Shown: piece after piece, positions 8,721 through 17,246 of the stretch
How positions within the stretch are numbered: the first letter of the stretch is position 1
Layout of the letters: every line of letters begins with the position of its first letter
NCBI GenBank assembly: GCA_002724635.1
Contig: PBPM01000067.1
Coordinates: 1 to 63,846 of the forward strand
Reading direction: 5' to 3'
Origin: Rhodospirillaceae bacterium
GTDB lineage: Bacteria; Pseudomonadota; Alphaproteobacteria; UBA6615
Length of the DNA: 63,846 nt
Program-made: the position numbers and the translations under genes
The notes under the pieces: model-generated
What the model was told of the DNA's origin: nothing
Database searches by the model: none
Seen by the model: only the letters and a program-made list of their open reading frames with translations

Positions 8721-9494
8721 CTAGCGGCGGCCGAAGGCGACGAAGCCGGGATTTAGATAGTCCCGCTTGCGATAAGCCAGCGGCTTTCCGTCGAAGGTCT
8801 CCAGCGAACCGCCGGCGGCGAGGACGATGGCGTGCCCGGCGCCTGTATCCCATTCGCAGGTGGGACCGAAGCGAGGATAGATGTCGGCCTCGCCGGCTGC
8901 CAGCCGGCCGAACTTGAGCGCGCTGCCTTGAGGCATCCGGTTGCGGACATGCATGTCGGCCAGATACTCTTCGAGCTTATCGTTGCGTGCATGGGATCGG
9001 CTGACCAGCACGTTCATGCCTTCGGCGGGGACATCGCGGCACGCGATGGTGCGTTCCTCGCCGCGCGCCTCGATCAGGGTCGCGCCTTCACCCGAGGCGC
9101 CGGCATACATCAGGTCCAGCGCGGGGGCATACAGGATGCCGAGGCGCGGCACCCCGCCATCGACGAGGCCGATGTTCACCGTGAACTCATTGTTGCGCTT
9201 GAGGAACTCGCGGGTCCCGTCGAGGGGGTCGACCAGCCAGAATCTGTCCCCGACGTCCGTCGGGCTCTCGCCGTTCGAGAATTCCTCCTCCGAGATCACC
9301 GGAATTTCAGGCGTCAGCGCACGGAGGCCGGGCACGATGATCACCTCCGAGGCTGTGTCGGCGAGCGTCAACGGCGAGCCATCATCCTTGCGAGTGCTGT
9401 CGAAATCGGTGCTGTAGATCTCGAGAATTGCATTGCCCGCCGCGTAGGCTAGACGGCGCACCGCCGGAATCAGGCTCGCAGGGTCGAAGATCAT
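8721..9494 (-). CDS. cysQ: 3'(2'),5'-bisphosphate nucleotidase CysQ
   Basis: This 257-residue member of the inositol-monophosphatase superfamily removes the 3'-phosphate from PAP/PAPS, clearing an inhibitor produced by sulfate assimilation. The metal-binding motifs are present: ISEEEF with the first acidic pair, and WLVDPLDGTREFLKR with the DPLDGT signature. The C-terminal CEWDTGAGHAIVLAAGG motif is also complete. Its length is normal for CysQ. It sits immediately upstream of the Sua5 gene with overlapping ends, and 28 bases downstream of the molybdopterin hydroxylase gene on the same strand. Confidence 0.92.
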   Translation of the reverse strand: MIFDPASLIPAVRRLAYAAGNAILEIYSTDFDSTRKDDGSPLTLADTASEVIIVPGLRALTPEIPVISEEEFSNGESPTDVGDRFWLVDPLDGTREFLKRNNEFTVNIGLVDGGVPRLGILYAPALDLMYAGASGEGATLIEARGEERTIACRDVPAEGMNVLVSRSHARNDKLEEYLADMHVRNRMPQGSALKFGRLAAGEADIYPRFGPTCEWDTGAGHAIVLAAGGSLETFDGKPLAYRKRDYLNPGFVAFGRR

Positions 9495-9522
9495 GCGCCG
9501 GGTTCCGGATGCCGCGCGGCAG

Positions 9523-11856
9523 CTATTTGGCCGCGAGCGGGCGATTGGCCAGCGCCCAGACTACATCCGGTGTGGCCGGCATGTCGATTTCGACCATCCC
9601 GTCGTCGCCCGATAGCGCGTCGACCAGCGCGTTGATCACCGCCGGGCAGGCCGCGATCGCACCGGCTTCGCCGGTGCCCTTGATGCCCAGCGGGTTAGTC
9701 GTGCATCGCGTGTTGCGCATCGAGAACCCGAAGAAGGGAATGTCGTCGGCCCGCGGTAGCTGATAGTCCATGAAAGAGCCGGAGACGAGCTGGCCGGACC
9801 CCGGGTCATAGACCGTGTGCTCCTGCAGCGCCTGGCCGACGCCCTGAACCACGCCGCCATGCACTTGGCCCGCGATCAGCAGCGGGTTGATCGCGTCGCC
9901 GAAATCGTCGACCGCGGTGTAGCGCAGGATCTCCACTTTTCCGGTCTCGGGATCGACCTCGACCTCGCAGACATGGCAACCATTGGGATAGGTGGCAGCC
10001 TCGGGCGCCTGACTCGCCCTGGTGTCAAGCCCGGGCTCCTCGTTGGCCGGCAGGTTTGCCGAGTCGAGCGCGGCCTTCGCCACCTCGAACAGGCTCATCG
10101 TCCGGTCGGTGCCGGTGATCCGGAAGCTGCCGTCGGCATATTCGATGTCGGCGTCGGCAGCCTCCATCACCTGGCCGGCTACGCGCCGGCCCTTTTCGAT
10201 GATCTCCTCCGACGCCTTGGCCAAAGCCACGCCGCCGACCGTCACCGAGCGCGAGCCGCCGGTCAGCCCCGCCGGCACGAGGTCGCTGTCGCCCTGGATC
10301 ATGACCATCCGGTCGGAATCGATGCCGAGCCGGTCGGACATGATCTGTTTGTAGGAGGTGTCGTGGCCCTGACCGTTGGACATGGTGCCCATGTAGAAGG
10401 TGATGGTCCCGCTGTCCGGATCGATCCGTACGTCGGTCTCTTCTGGGTTGCCGCCGCCGCACTTTTCTACATAGGTCGACATGCCGATGCCCCGCCGCTT
10501 GCCGCGCGCCGCGCTCTCGGCCTTGCGGGACGCGAAACCGTCCCAGTCGGCCTTGGCCATCCCATCTTCCATGATAGCGGTGAATTCGCCGCTGTCATAA
10601 GCGTCGCCCAGCACCGTGGTAAAGGGCAGCTGATCTGGCGCGATGAAGTTTCGGCGGCGAATCTCATCGGGTGAGAGGCCCAACTCGCGGGCGCATTTGT
10701 CGACTAGCCGCTCGACGCAGTAGATCGCCTCGGGCCGTCCCGCGCCCCGGTAGGCGTCGGTCGGCACGGTGTTGGTCATCACGCCTCTAACATTCGCCCA
10801 TGCGGCTGGAAACGCGTAGAGCCCGTTGAGCATGCCTGTGCCCGCCTCGGTCGGGATGTAGGTCCCGAAATGCGAGAGATACGCGCCAAGCGCGGCCCAA
10901 GTCGTGACGCGCAGCGCCAAGAACTTGCCGTCCTTGTCGGTCGCCACCTCGGCGCGGGTCACATGGTCGCGGCCCTGCACGTCCGAGACAAAGCCCTCGG
11001 ACCGTTCGCTGGTCCAGCGCACGGGCCGTCCGACCTTCTTAGCCGCCCACACGACCATCGGCTGCTCGGGGTGGGGGAAGATCTTCATGCCGAAGCCGCC
11101 GCCGACATCGCCGGTGACGACGCGCAGCTTTTCGGCCTCGAGCCCGAGGATCCCGGAGACGGCACCGCGCAGGACGTGGGTCCCCTGGGTGGGCGTGAAG
11201 AGCGTGTAGCGATCCTCACTAGCGTCGTAAGCGCCGATGGCCGCGCGCGGCTCCATGGGGTTCACCACCACCCGGTTGTTTACTAGCTCGAGCACCGTCA
11301 CATGGTCGGCCTCGGCGAAGGCGGCCTCGGTCGCCTCCTGGTCGCCCTTGCCCCAGTCGAAGCAGAGATTGCCCTCGATATGGTCGTGGACCAGCGGCGC
11401 ACCCGGCTGGGCTGCTCCGTAGGTGTCCGTGACCGACGGGAGGATGTTGTAGTCCACCTCGATAAGCTCGGCCGCGTCGCGCCCCTGAGCGAGCGTATCG
11501 GCGACGACCAGCGCCACCGGGTCGCCCACATAGCGGACCCGCTTCTGGGCCAGCAGTGGGCGATCCGTCTCGGGCCGCTCGGTGCCGTCTAGGCTCTTCA
11601 CCGGGAACATGTTGGGCATGGGTTTGACGCCTTCCGCCGCGATGTCTGCACCCGTAAGAACCGCTAGAACACCCGGAGCTGCCTTCGCGGCTTCCGTCTC
11701 GATGCCCTTGATCGCCGCATGGGCGTGGGGCGAGCGCAGGATGAAGGCGTGGCTCTCGCCCTCGAGCCGCACGTCGTCGGTGTAGTTCCCGTTGCCGGTG
11801 AGCAGGCGGAGGTCTTCGATGCGCGTGACGGACTGGCCGATGCCGAACTGGCCCAT
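9523..11856 (-). CDS. xanthine dehydrogenase/CO-dehydrogenase-type molybdopterin-binding subunit
   Basis: This is a full-length 777-residue molybdenum hydroxylase large subunit. It has the a/b hammerhead domain at the N-terminus (RIEDLRLLTGNGNYTDDV), the Moco-binding domains (GDVGGGFGMKIF, AYRGAGRPEA), and the catalytic glutamate E730 in the GTGEAGAI motif near the end. In known members the oxidised carbon lies at the Moco and electrons pass to FeS and FAD subunits. Neither small subunit is encoded next to it, which is unusual because coxS and coxM genes normally accompany coxL. The substrate is not predictable. A truncated paralogue lies at 20932-21570. Confidence 0.9.
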   Translation of the reverse strand: MGQFGIGQSVTRIEDLRLLTGNGNYTDDVRLEGESHAFILRSPHAHAAIKGIETEAAKAAPGVLAVLTGADIAAEGVKPMPNMFPVKSLDGTERPETDRPLLAQKRVRYVGDPVALVVADTLAQGRDAAELIEVDYNILPSVTDTYGAAQPGAPLVHDHIEGNLCFDWGKGDQEATEAAFAEADHVTVLELVNNRVVVNPMEPRAAIGAYDASEDRYTLFTPTQGTHVLRGAVSGILGLEAEKLRVVTGDVGGGFGMKIFPHPEQPMVVWAAKKVGRPVRWTSERSEGFVSDVQGRDHVTRAEVATDKDGKFLALRVTTWAALGAYLSHFGTYIPTEAGTGMLNGLYAFPAAWANVRGVMTNTVPTDAYRGAGRPEAIYCVERLVDKCARELGLSPDEIRRRNFIAPDQLPFTTVLGDAYDSGEFTAIMEDGMAKADWDGFASRKAESAARGKRRGIGMSTYVEKCGGGNPEETDVRIDPDSGTITFYMGTMSNGQGHDTSYKQIMSDRLGIDSDRMVMIQGDSDLVPAGLTGGSRSVTVGGVALAKASEEIIEKGRRVAGQVMEAADADIEYADGSFRITGTDRTMSLFEVAKAALDSANLPANEEPGLDTRASQAPEAATYPNGCHVCEVEVDPETGKVEILRYTAVDDFGDAINPLLIAGQVHGGVVQGVGQALQEHTVYDPGSGQLVSGSFMDYQLPRADDIPFFGFSMRNTRCTTNPLGIKGTGEAGAIAACPAVINALVDALSGDDGMVEIDMPATPDVVWALANRPLAAK

Positions 11857-12476
11857 AATACCCTCGCAGATCTAGCTTTGGATTGAATGGCGTCGGCGCA
11901 GAGAATATCGCTACCGCACTCGCAGTCCAAGCCCTCAGGCGGTGCGCGTGCAACCTGTGTCTGAGCTTCTGCAGACTAAATATAATTCGTTATGCGCGGA
12001 CTTGATCCGCGAATCTCTTAGCGCTCGGCGATCAGATGTCCGGGGCACGGGCTTGGCATCACGGATTGGTGGTTGCGCATCAGTCCGTTAGTTTGCACTC
12101 GGTTTCCTCGAGGGTCGGCATCGCTGAGAATTAGACTACGGCGCAGTTTATCAGTTGCTAGGCGGTCAGCAGATCGTTGCGCCACACAGCGATGACCTTG
12201 TGGCGGTTGGATGTGTCCGTCGCCTTGCTCATATGAGGGGCCCCAGCCTGAAGAGAGGCATAAACCCCAGCGGTGGGCTTTTCGTCACAGAGATGGTGAT
12301 GGCGCCGCTTTCCCGCGCTGGCCGGATAGTAAATTGGAGAGAGGGATGATTTTCCGGGTCGCGGGCGCCGATCAACGACTTGTCCGAGACTCGGGGATGG
12401 ATATATTCGCGGGGGCCGGCATGCTATGCCGCCGAATCGTGAGATCGCGATTGAGTCCAACCGAGAGGACGCCAAG
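11857..12476. other. intergenic interval with one palindromic repeat
   Basis: About 620 bases with no supported gene. Open frames on both strands here are short and read as arginine/proline-rich shadows. The interval holds the leader of the large molybdopterin gene on the left, a short palindromic element at 11992-12020, and the leader of the YffB-like gene on the right, where GAGAGGAC precedes its ATG. Confidence 0.6.
11992..12020. repeat. dispersed palindromic repeat, copy A
   Basis: The core has arms CGCGGA and TCCGCG around CTTGA, followed by ATCTCTT. A related element with the same GATCCGCG-ATCTCTT backbone occurs at 56416-56446, so this looks like a small dispersed intergenic repeat family rather than a gene-specific structure. 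It could fold into a hairpin in RNA. Confidence 0.5.
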
Positions 12477-12827
12477 ATGCTGACCGTCTATGGCCTGAAG
12501 AGCTGTGATACGACTAAGAAGGCGCTGAAATGGCTGGAGCGTCGTGAGACGCCGCATCGTTTTCTCGACGTGCGCGCAGACGGGGTAGACAGCGACAAGC
12601 TGACTGAGTGGGCGATGGAAGTGGGCTGGGAAGTCCTACTCAACCGCGGCAGCACTACGTGGCGCAACCTCGACGAGGTCATCCGCGAGAATGTCACCGA
12701 GGATATCGGCCTGCAGCTAATGGTCGAGAACCCGACTCTGATCAAGCGCCCGGTGATTGAGACAGACGCGGGCGTGCTCGTCGGCTGGAAACCCGAGCAG
12801 CAGCGCACGCTGCAAGATTTAATCTAG
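12477..12827 (+). CDS. ArsC/Spx/YffB-family thioredoxin-fold protein
   Basis: This 116-residue protein starts at ATG 12477, with GAGAGGAC just upstream. The longer frame from 12426 adds unrelated residues. The N-terminus LTVYGLKSCDTTKKALKWL is the YffB signature, with a single active-site Cys where arsenate reductases have C-x(5)-R. The C-terminal NPTLIKRPVIE motif is the conserved arginine/proline loop of the ArsC family. YffB-like proteins bind glutathione, but their cellular role is not settled. It is monocistronic here. Confidence 0.88.
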   Translation: MLTVYGLKSCDTTKKALKWLERRETPHRFLDVRADGVDSDKLTEWAMEVGWEVLLNRGSTTWRNLDEVIRENVTEDIGLQLMVENPTLIKRPVIETDAGVLVGWKPEQQRTLQDLI

Positions 12828-12951
12828 ATTTCTGCTCCTTCATCCTTGGAGACGGCGCTGTCGCGCCTCCTCAGGACCAAGTTTATTCTTCGAATGCACC
12901 CCCTCATGCTCATGAACTGCGGTAAGCGGCGTCTTAAAGCATCAAGAAACG

Positions 12952-14127
12952 CTACCCCTTCCGGAATGACACCCCGCGCTGTTCGTAGGCGTCGATCACC
13001 TCTTGGCCAAAACGTTCGCGGATGACTGCGGCCGACTTCGGCGGCATCGAGATGTCGTTGTAGTCATCGCGCGAGGCGCCGGTGATTACCACTAGCAGGC
13101 GCGCGTCTGCATCGGAGATGTTCTCGAACTGGCGGTCCACGCCCGGCGGCACCGCGACCATGTCGCAGGGTGATAGGTCAATATGGTCCTCGCCTTCCTC
13201 GCCCCAGCGGATACGAAAGCGGCCCGTCAGGCACATGAAAGTCTCAACCGTGTAGTGATGGGCGTGTAGTAGCGGGCTGTCACCAGGCGGGCATTCGGCA
13301 ACGAGTACGCTGATGTTGTCCGGCCCCTGGATTGCTGCGTGGTGCGACATTGGCCCACCCTGATTTTTGGGAGCCATCAGCAGGTAGAGATTCTTCGCCG
13401 CCACCGTCTCGCGCGCCTCGCGCGGCACGCCTATGGAATCCTCAGAGGTAGCTGAGAGCGGCTGCATGTCGGGTAAGCGGGCGATACGCTTGGCCATCTC
13501 GTTATCCGACACTTCAATCGCGTCGGGGACGCTCGGACCCTCGACGCGGCCGTCGGCGTGGCGCCAAGCGGTACCGATCTTCTTGTAGGCGTCGAGCACG
13601 CTCTGGCCGAACCTCGCCCGCATGAATTCCGTTTCGCCCGGCGGCATGGAGAGGTCGGAGAAGTCTTCGTCGTTGGCGCCGCTGATGATGACCAGAAGCA
13701 GGGCTTCCCCGTCGGTAATGTTCTCGAACTGCCGGTCCACGCCCGGCGGCACGGCTATCATGTCGTGTGGGCCGAGGTCGATCTGCTGTTCGCCGGCGCT
13801 GCCCCAGCGGATACAGAACCGGCCGGTCAGGCACATGAAGGTCTCGACGGTGAAGTGGTGAGCATGCAGCAGGGGTTTGTCGCCGGGGGGGCAGCGCGCG
13901 ATGATGATGCTGGTGCCGGGTTCGCCTACGACGGCGGGCTGCTGGGCCATGGGCCCGCCCTGAGTTTCCGGCGCCATCATCAGGTAGAGCGTCTCCGCGG
14001 CCATAATCTCGTAGGCCTCGCGTGGAATTCCCATCTCCTCGGCATAGTGCGCCGACTGGGATTCCTGCTCTTCGAAGCGCGCGATTTGTCGCGCCATCTC
14101 GTCCGGGCTGATCTCGATGGTGTCCAT
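12952..14127 (-). CDS. bicupin protein made of two near-identical halves
   Basis: This 391-residue protein contains two cupin domains. Each half has GGPM, CPPGD.PLLHAHH, TVETFMCLTGRF.IRWG, DM.AVPPGVDRQFENI and a RFGQ..IDAY tail. The two copies lie exactly 200 residues apart: the metal-binding histidine cluster is at 88-91 and again at 288-291. A double-stranded beta-helix with a 3-His/1-Glu-type metal site is the family expectation, as in dioxygenases, isomerases or sugar-binding cupins. No substrate can be assigned. The gene stands alone, between the YffB-like gene and an SLC13 permease. Confidence 0.85.
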   Translation of the reverse strand: MDTIEISPDEMARQIARFEEQESQSAHYAEEMGIPREAYEIMAAETLYLMMAPETQGGPMAQQPAVVGEPGTSIIIARCPPGDKPLLHAHHFTVETFMCLTGRFCIRWGSAGEQQIDLGPHDMIAVPPGVDRQFENITDGEALLLVIISGANDEDFSDLSMPPGETEFMRARFGQSVLDAYKKIGTAWRHADGRVEGPSVPDAIEVSDNEMAKRIARLPDMQPLSATSEDSIGVPREARETVAAKNLYLLMAPKNQGGPMSHHAAIQGPDNISVLVAECPPGDSPLLHAHHYTVETFMCLTGRFRIRWGEEGEDHIDLSPCDMVAVPPGVDRQFENISDADARLLVVITGASRDDYNDISMPPKSAAVIRERFGQEVIDAYEQRGVSFRKG

Positions 14128-14191
14128 GGCATTGCCTCCCGCCTGCTTGCGAGAATTCTATGGCGTGGGCGAGCGATCTGTCACGGATACC

Positions 14192-14217
14192 ATGCGGGCT
14201 GGTTTGCAACCCGCCCC
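14192..14217. repeat. short inverted repeat in intergenic DNA
   Basis: Arms resembling GCGGG.TGG and CAACCCGC face each other across TTTG upstream of the cupin gene. A second GC-rich palindrome (CCGGG..CCCGGG) lies just to the right, around 14239-14261. They probably represent dispersed palindromic elements common in GC-rich alphaproteobacteria. Function is unknown. Confidence 0.3.
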
Positions 14218-14282
14218 CACGAAATCTAACGGATGGGTGTCCGGGGGGATTACAATCCGCCCGGGATTGGCGCGGTGCGCGC

Positions 14283-16049
14283 CTAAAGCGGCCAGAAGAT
14301 CAGGATCAGCGGAACTGACGCGGCGACTACGATGATCTCTAGCGGCAGTCCCATGCGCCAGTAATCTCCGAAGTGATAGCCCCCCGGGCCCATTACCAGC
14401 ACGTTGTTCTGATGCCCGATGGGGGTGAGGAAGGCGCAGGACGCGCCGATGGCGACAACCATCAGGAACGGGTCCGGGTTGACCCCGAGCTGCCCGGCGA
14501 CGGCGACCGAGATCGGCGCCATGACGACGGCCGTGGCGGCATTATTCATCAGGTCCGACAGGGTCATAGTCACGACCAGCACGATGGTTAGGACGGCCCA
14601 GATGGGGATTGTGCCTGCGAGCGCGACGATGCTCTCGGCGATCAGCAGGGTGCCCCCGGTCGATTGCAGGGCGTTACCCAGCGGGATCATCGCACCCAGC
14701 AGCACGATTACAGGCCACTCAATGGTCTGGTAGGCCTCGTTGGCGCTGATCCGGTTGAGCAGGATCAGCGCGACTACCGCGGCTGCGAAGGATACATGCA
14801 CCGGCGTCCAGCCAAGCACGGTCGAGAGCACCGAGACCGTGAAGATTAGCGTCGGGATCAGCACCGCGCGCGGACGGCCCACGGTCAGCCGTCGCTCGGC
14901 TAGCGGCAGGCAGCCCATCTCGGCGACCGTGTCGGCCAGTTCGTCCTCGTCGCCCTGAAGCAGTAGCACGTCGCCGGCGCGGAACTGGGTGCGCGCGAGG
15001 CGCTCTTGGATCGGTCTCCCTTCGCGCGCGACCGCCAGCAGCGCAACCCCGAACCGCCGGCGCATGCCCAATGTCTGGGGACTTCGGCCCTCGATCCGCG
15101 CGCCTGACTGGACGACGGCCTCGATGGTGCCGACCTGCTCGGAGCGGATGTTCGATTCCTCCAGGCGTTCTGGACCGGTTAGGGTTAACCCCGCTTTCTT
15201 GACCAGCTCGTCAACGCTTGCGGGGTCCACGCGCAGCAGCAGAAGATCGCCGGCCCGTAGCCGCTCACCCCGGATGTGGGTGAGCCGCCGGGACTCCTCG
15301 CGCAGGAGCCCGACGATGATCGAGCGGTCTTCGTCGAGGGTCTCGAGCTCACGTACGGTCTTGCCGACGTATTCGGAATCCTCGCGGACGCTGACCTCGA
15401 CGACATAGGAATCGAGGTCGAACATTTCCTCGGCGGAACGCCGGCCGGTCCGCTCTGCCGGGATCAGGCGCCAGCCGATCAGTAGCACGAAGAAGATCCC
15501 GAGGAGCGCGATGGGCAGACCTACGAACGCGAAGTCGAACAGGGCGAAGGGCTCGCCCGTCACGTCCGTGCGAAAGGTCGCAACGATGATGTTGGGCGGC
15601 GTGCCAATGAGGGTAACGAGCCCTCCGAGTATGGTTGCGAAGGAGAGCGGCATCAGTACCGCCGACGGCTTCTTGGTCAGGCGCAGAGCGAGCGGCATGA
15701 GGAGTGCCAGAGCGCCGACATTGTTCATGAAGGCCGATAGCACGGCGCCGATGCCCGAGAGCGCCGTCATCTGGCTTCCTTGGCCCTTGGCGAGACGCAG
15801 CACGGCGCTCGCGATCAAATCAATTACTCCCGAGACCTGAAGGGTGCGGCTGATTACCAGCACCGCGGCGACCGTGATCACCGCCGGATGGCCGAAGCCG
15901 CGAAACGCTAAGTCGGCGGGCACCACGCCGCTGATGACGGCGAGGATGAGGGCCGTGAAGGCGACGATGTCGTAACGCCAGCGACCCCACATGAAGAGCA
16001 AGAGGGACAGGCCGAGGATGGCGAAGATTATGGCCTGGTCGGCGGTCAT
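14283..16049 (-). CDS. SLC13-family permease with two internal TrkA-C domains
   Basis: This 588-residue inner-membrane protein has hydrophobic segments in two blocks, about residues 5-200 and 395-588. Between them are two cytoplasmic TrkA-C (RCK_C) domains, recognisable from GDLLLLRVDPASVDELV and AGDVLLLQGDEDELADTV. TNNVGALALLMPLA-like and SDLMNNAATAVVMAP motifs match the transport motifs of the divalent anion:Na+ symporter/ArsB superfamily. Such proteins move dicarboxylates, sulfate or similar anions. The substrate is unknown, and no neighbouring gene helps. The start at ATG 16049 is preceded by a weak purine run. Confidence 0.88.
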   Translation of the reverse strand: MTADQAIIFAILGLSLLLFMWGRWRYDIVAFTALILAVISGVVPADLAFRGFGHPAVITVAAVLVISRTLQVSGVIDLIASAVLRLAKGQGSQMTALSGIGAVLSAFMNNVGALALLMPLALRLTKKPSAVLMPLSFATILGGLVTLIGTPPNIIVATFRTDVTGEPFALFDFAFVGLPIALLGIFFVLLIGWRLIPAERTGRRSAEEMFDLDSYVVEVSVREDSEYVGKTVRELETLDEDRSIIVGLLREESRRLTHIRGERLRAGDLLLLRVDPASVDELVKKAGLTLTGPERLEESNIRSEQVGTIEAVVQSGARIEGRSPQTLGMRRRFGVALLAVAREGRPIQERLARTQFRAGDVLLLQGDEDELADTVAEMGCLPLAERRLTVGRPRAVLIPTLIFTVSVLSTVLGWTPVHVSFAAAVVALILLNRISANEAYQTIEWPVIVLLGAMIPLGNALQSTGGTLLIAESIVALAGTIPIWAVLTIVLVVTMTLSDLMNNAATAVVMAPISVAVAGQLGVNPDPFLMVVAIGASCAFLTPIGHQNNVLVMGPGGYHFGDYWRMGLPLEIIVVAASVPLILIFWPL

Positions 16050-16207
16050 GGGCGAACTCCTACCCTATGACGAAAGGGGTTACGGACGCCGATGCTTCGA
16101 GATACTGCCCTTGGCGGCTCCTCTGCATGTGGGGCATCCTAAAGCCTCATCCTAAGAAGATCGCAAAGCAATCGTCACGAAGGATGGGGTAAGCGGGGAT
16201 GTTCACC

Positions 16208-17167
16208 CTACTCGAATGCCTCTTCCCAGCTGCCTTGAGTGGCCGCCTTGGAATACTCTGTCGCCCGGTTCTCGAAGAAGTTGGTGTGCTCGACGCCGTT
16301 GAGCATCTCTTCCATCCATGGCAGCGGGTTCTTCTCGATCCGGTAGACAGGCTGCAGGCCAAGCTGCGATAGGCGGCGGTCGGCGATGTAGCGGATATAC
16401 TTCTTCACCTCGCGGCCCTCGAGCCCCTCGATACCGCCCATCTCGAACGCCAGATCGATGAATGCGTCCTCGTGGTTGAGGACGGTCTCGCAGGCGACAT
16501 AGAGTTCGCGCTGGAACTCGTCGTCCCAGATCTCCGGGTTCTCGTGGATGAAGGTGCGGAACAGTTTGATCACAGATTGGGTGTGTAGGCTCTCGTCGCG
16601 CACCGACCAAGTGACGATCTGGCCCATACCCTTCATCTTGTTGAAGCGTGGGAAGTTCATCAGGATTGCGAAGGACGCGAACAGCTGCAGCCCCTCGGTG
16701 AACGCACCGAACATCGCGAGCGTCAGCGCGATGTCGCGGTTCGTCTCGATTCCGAACTCCTGCATGTAGTCGTACTTGTCCTTCATCTGCTGATACTTCA
16801 GGAACGCCGAATACTCGGTCTCTGGCATGCCGATCGTGTCGAGCAGATGGGAGTAGGCGGAGATGTGGACGGTCTCGATATTGGAGAACGCCGCCAGCAT
16901 CATCTGTATCTCGGTGGGCTTGAACACCTGCGAGTAGTGCTTCATGTAGCAGTTGTTCACTTCCACATCGGCCTGCGTGAAGAAGCGGAAGATATGGGTG
17001 AGCAGGTTGCGCTCGGCATTCGACAGCGTCCGGTGCCAGTCCTTAACGTCGTCGGCCAGCGGCACCTCTTCGGGCAGCCAGTGGACGCGCTGTTGCATCA
17101 GCCAAGCGTCATAGGCCCACGGATAGCTGAATGGCTTGTACTGAACGCGCTCTTCGAGAAGCGACAT
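16208..17167 (-). CDS. nrdB: ribonucleoside-diphosphate reductase, beta (radical) subunit
   Basis: This 319-residue R2 subunit generates the tyrosyl radical for ribonucleotide reduction. I chose ATG 17167 because a strong GAGGAAGAGGG ribosome-binding site lies 7 bases upstream; an in-frame start 57 bases earlier would cover that site. The di-iron ligands and radical tyrosine are visible: IETVHISAY gives Glu, His and Tyr in E. coli spacing, and RDESLH gives the later Glu/His pair. There is no ATP-cone. It follows the alpha-subunit gene by about 80 bases on the same strand and is presumably co-transcribed from the nrdA promoter. Confidence 0.95.
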   Translation of the reverse strand: MSLLEERVQYKPFSYPWAYDAWLMQQRVHWLPEEVPLADDVKDWHRTLSNAERNLLTHIFRFFTQADVEVNNCYMKHYSQVFKPTEIQMMLAAFSNIETVHISAYSHLLDTIGMPETEYSAFLKYQQMKDKYDYMQEFGIETNRDIALTLAMFGAFTEGLQLFASFAILMNFPRFNKMKGMGQIVTWSVRDESLHTQSVIKLFRTFIHENPEIWDDEFQRELYVACETVLNHEDAFIDLAFEMGGIEGLEGREVKKYIRYIADRRLSQLGLQPVYRIEKNPLPWMEEMLNGVEHTNFFENRATEYSKAATQGSWEEAFE

Positions 17168-17246
17168 GGGGTTTCCCTCTTCCTCGGATGCGAGGCCCCG
17201 GCACCAACAGGCCCGGGGCGACACGCATCGGTATTTCGTTCCGCGC

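Noticed and set aside
12158-12475. Minus-strand frame of 105 codons upstream of the YffB-like gene
   Set aside because: Arg/Pro-rich, no motif, no ribosome-binding site, and overlaps the leader of the downstream gene.
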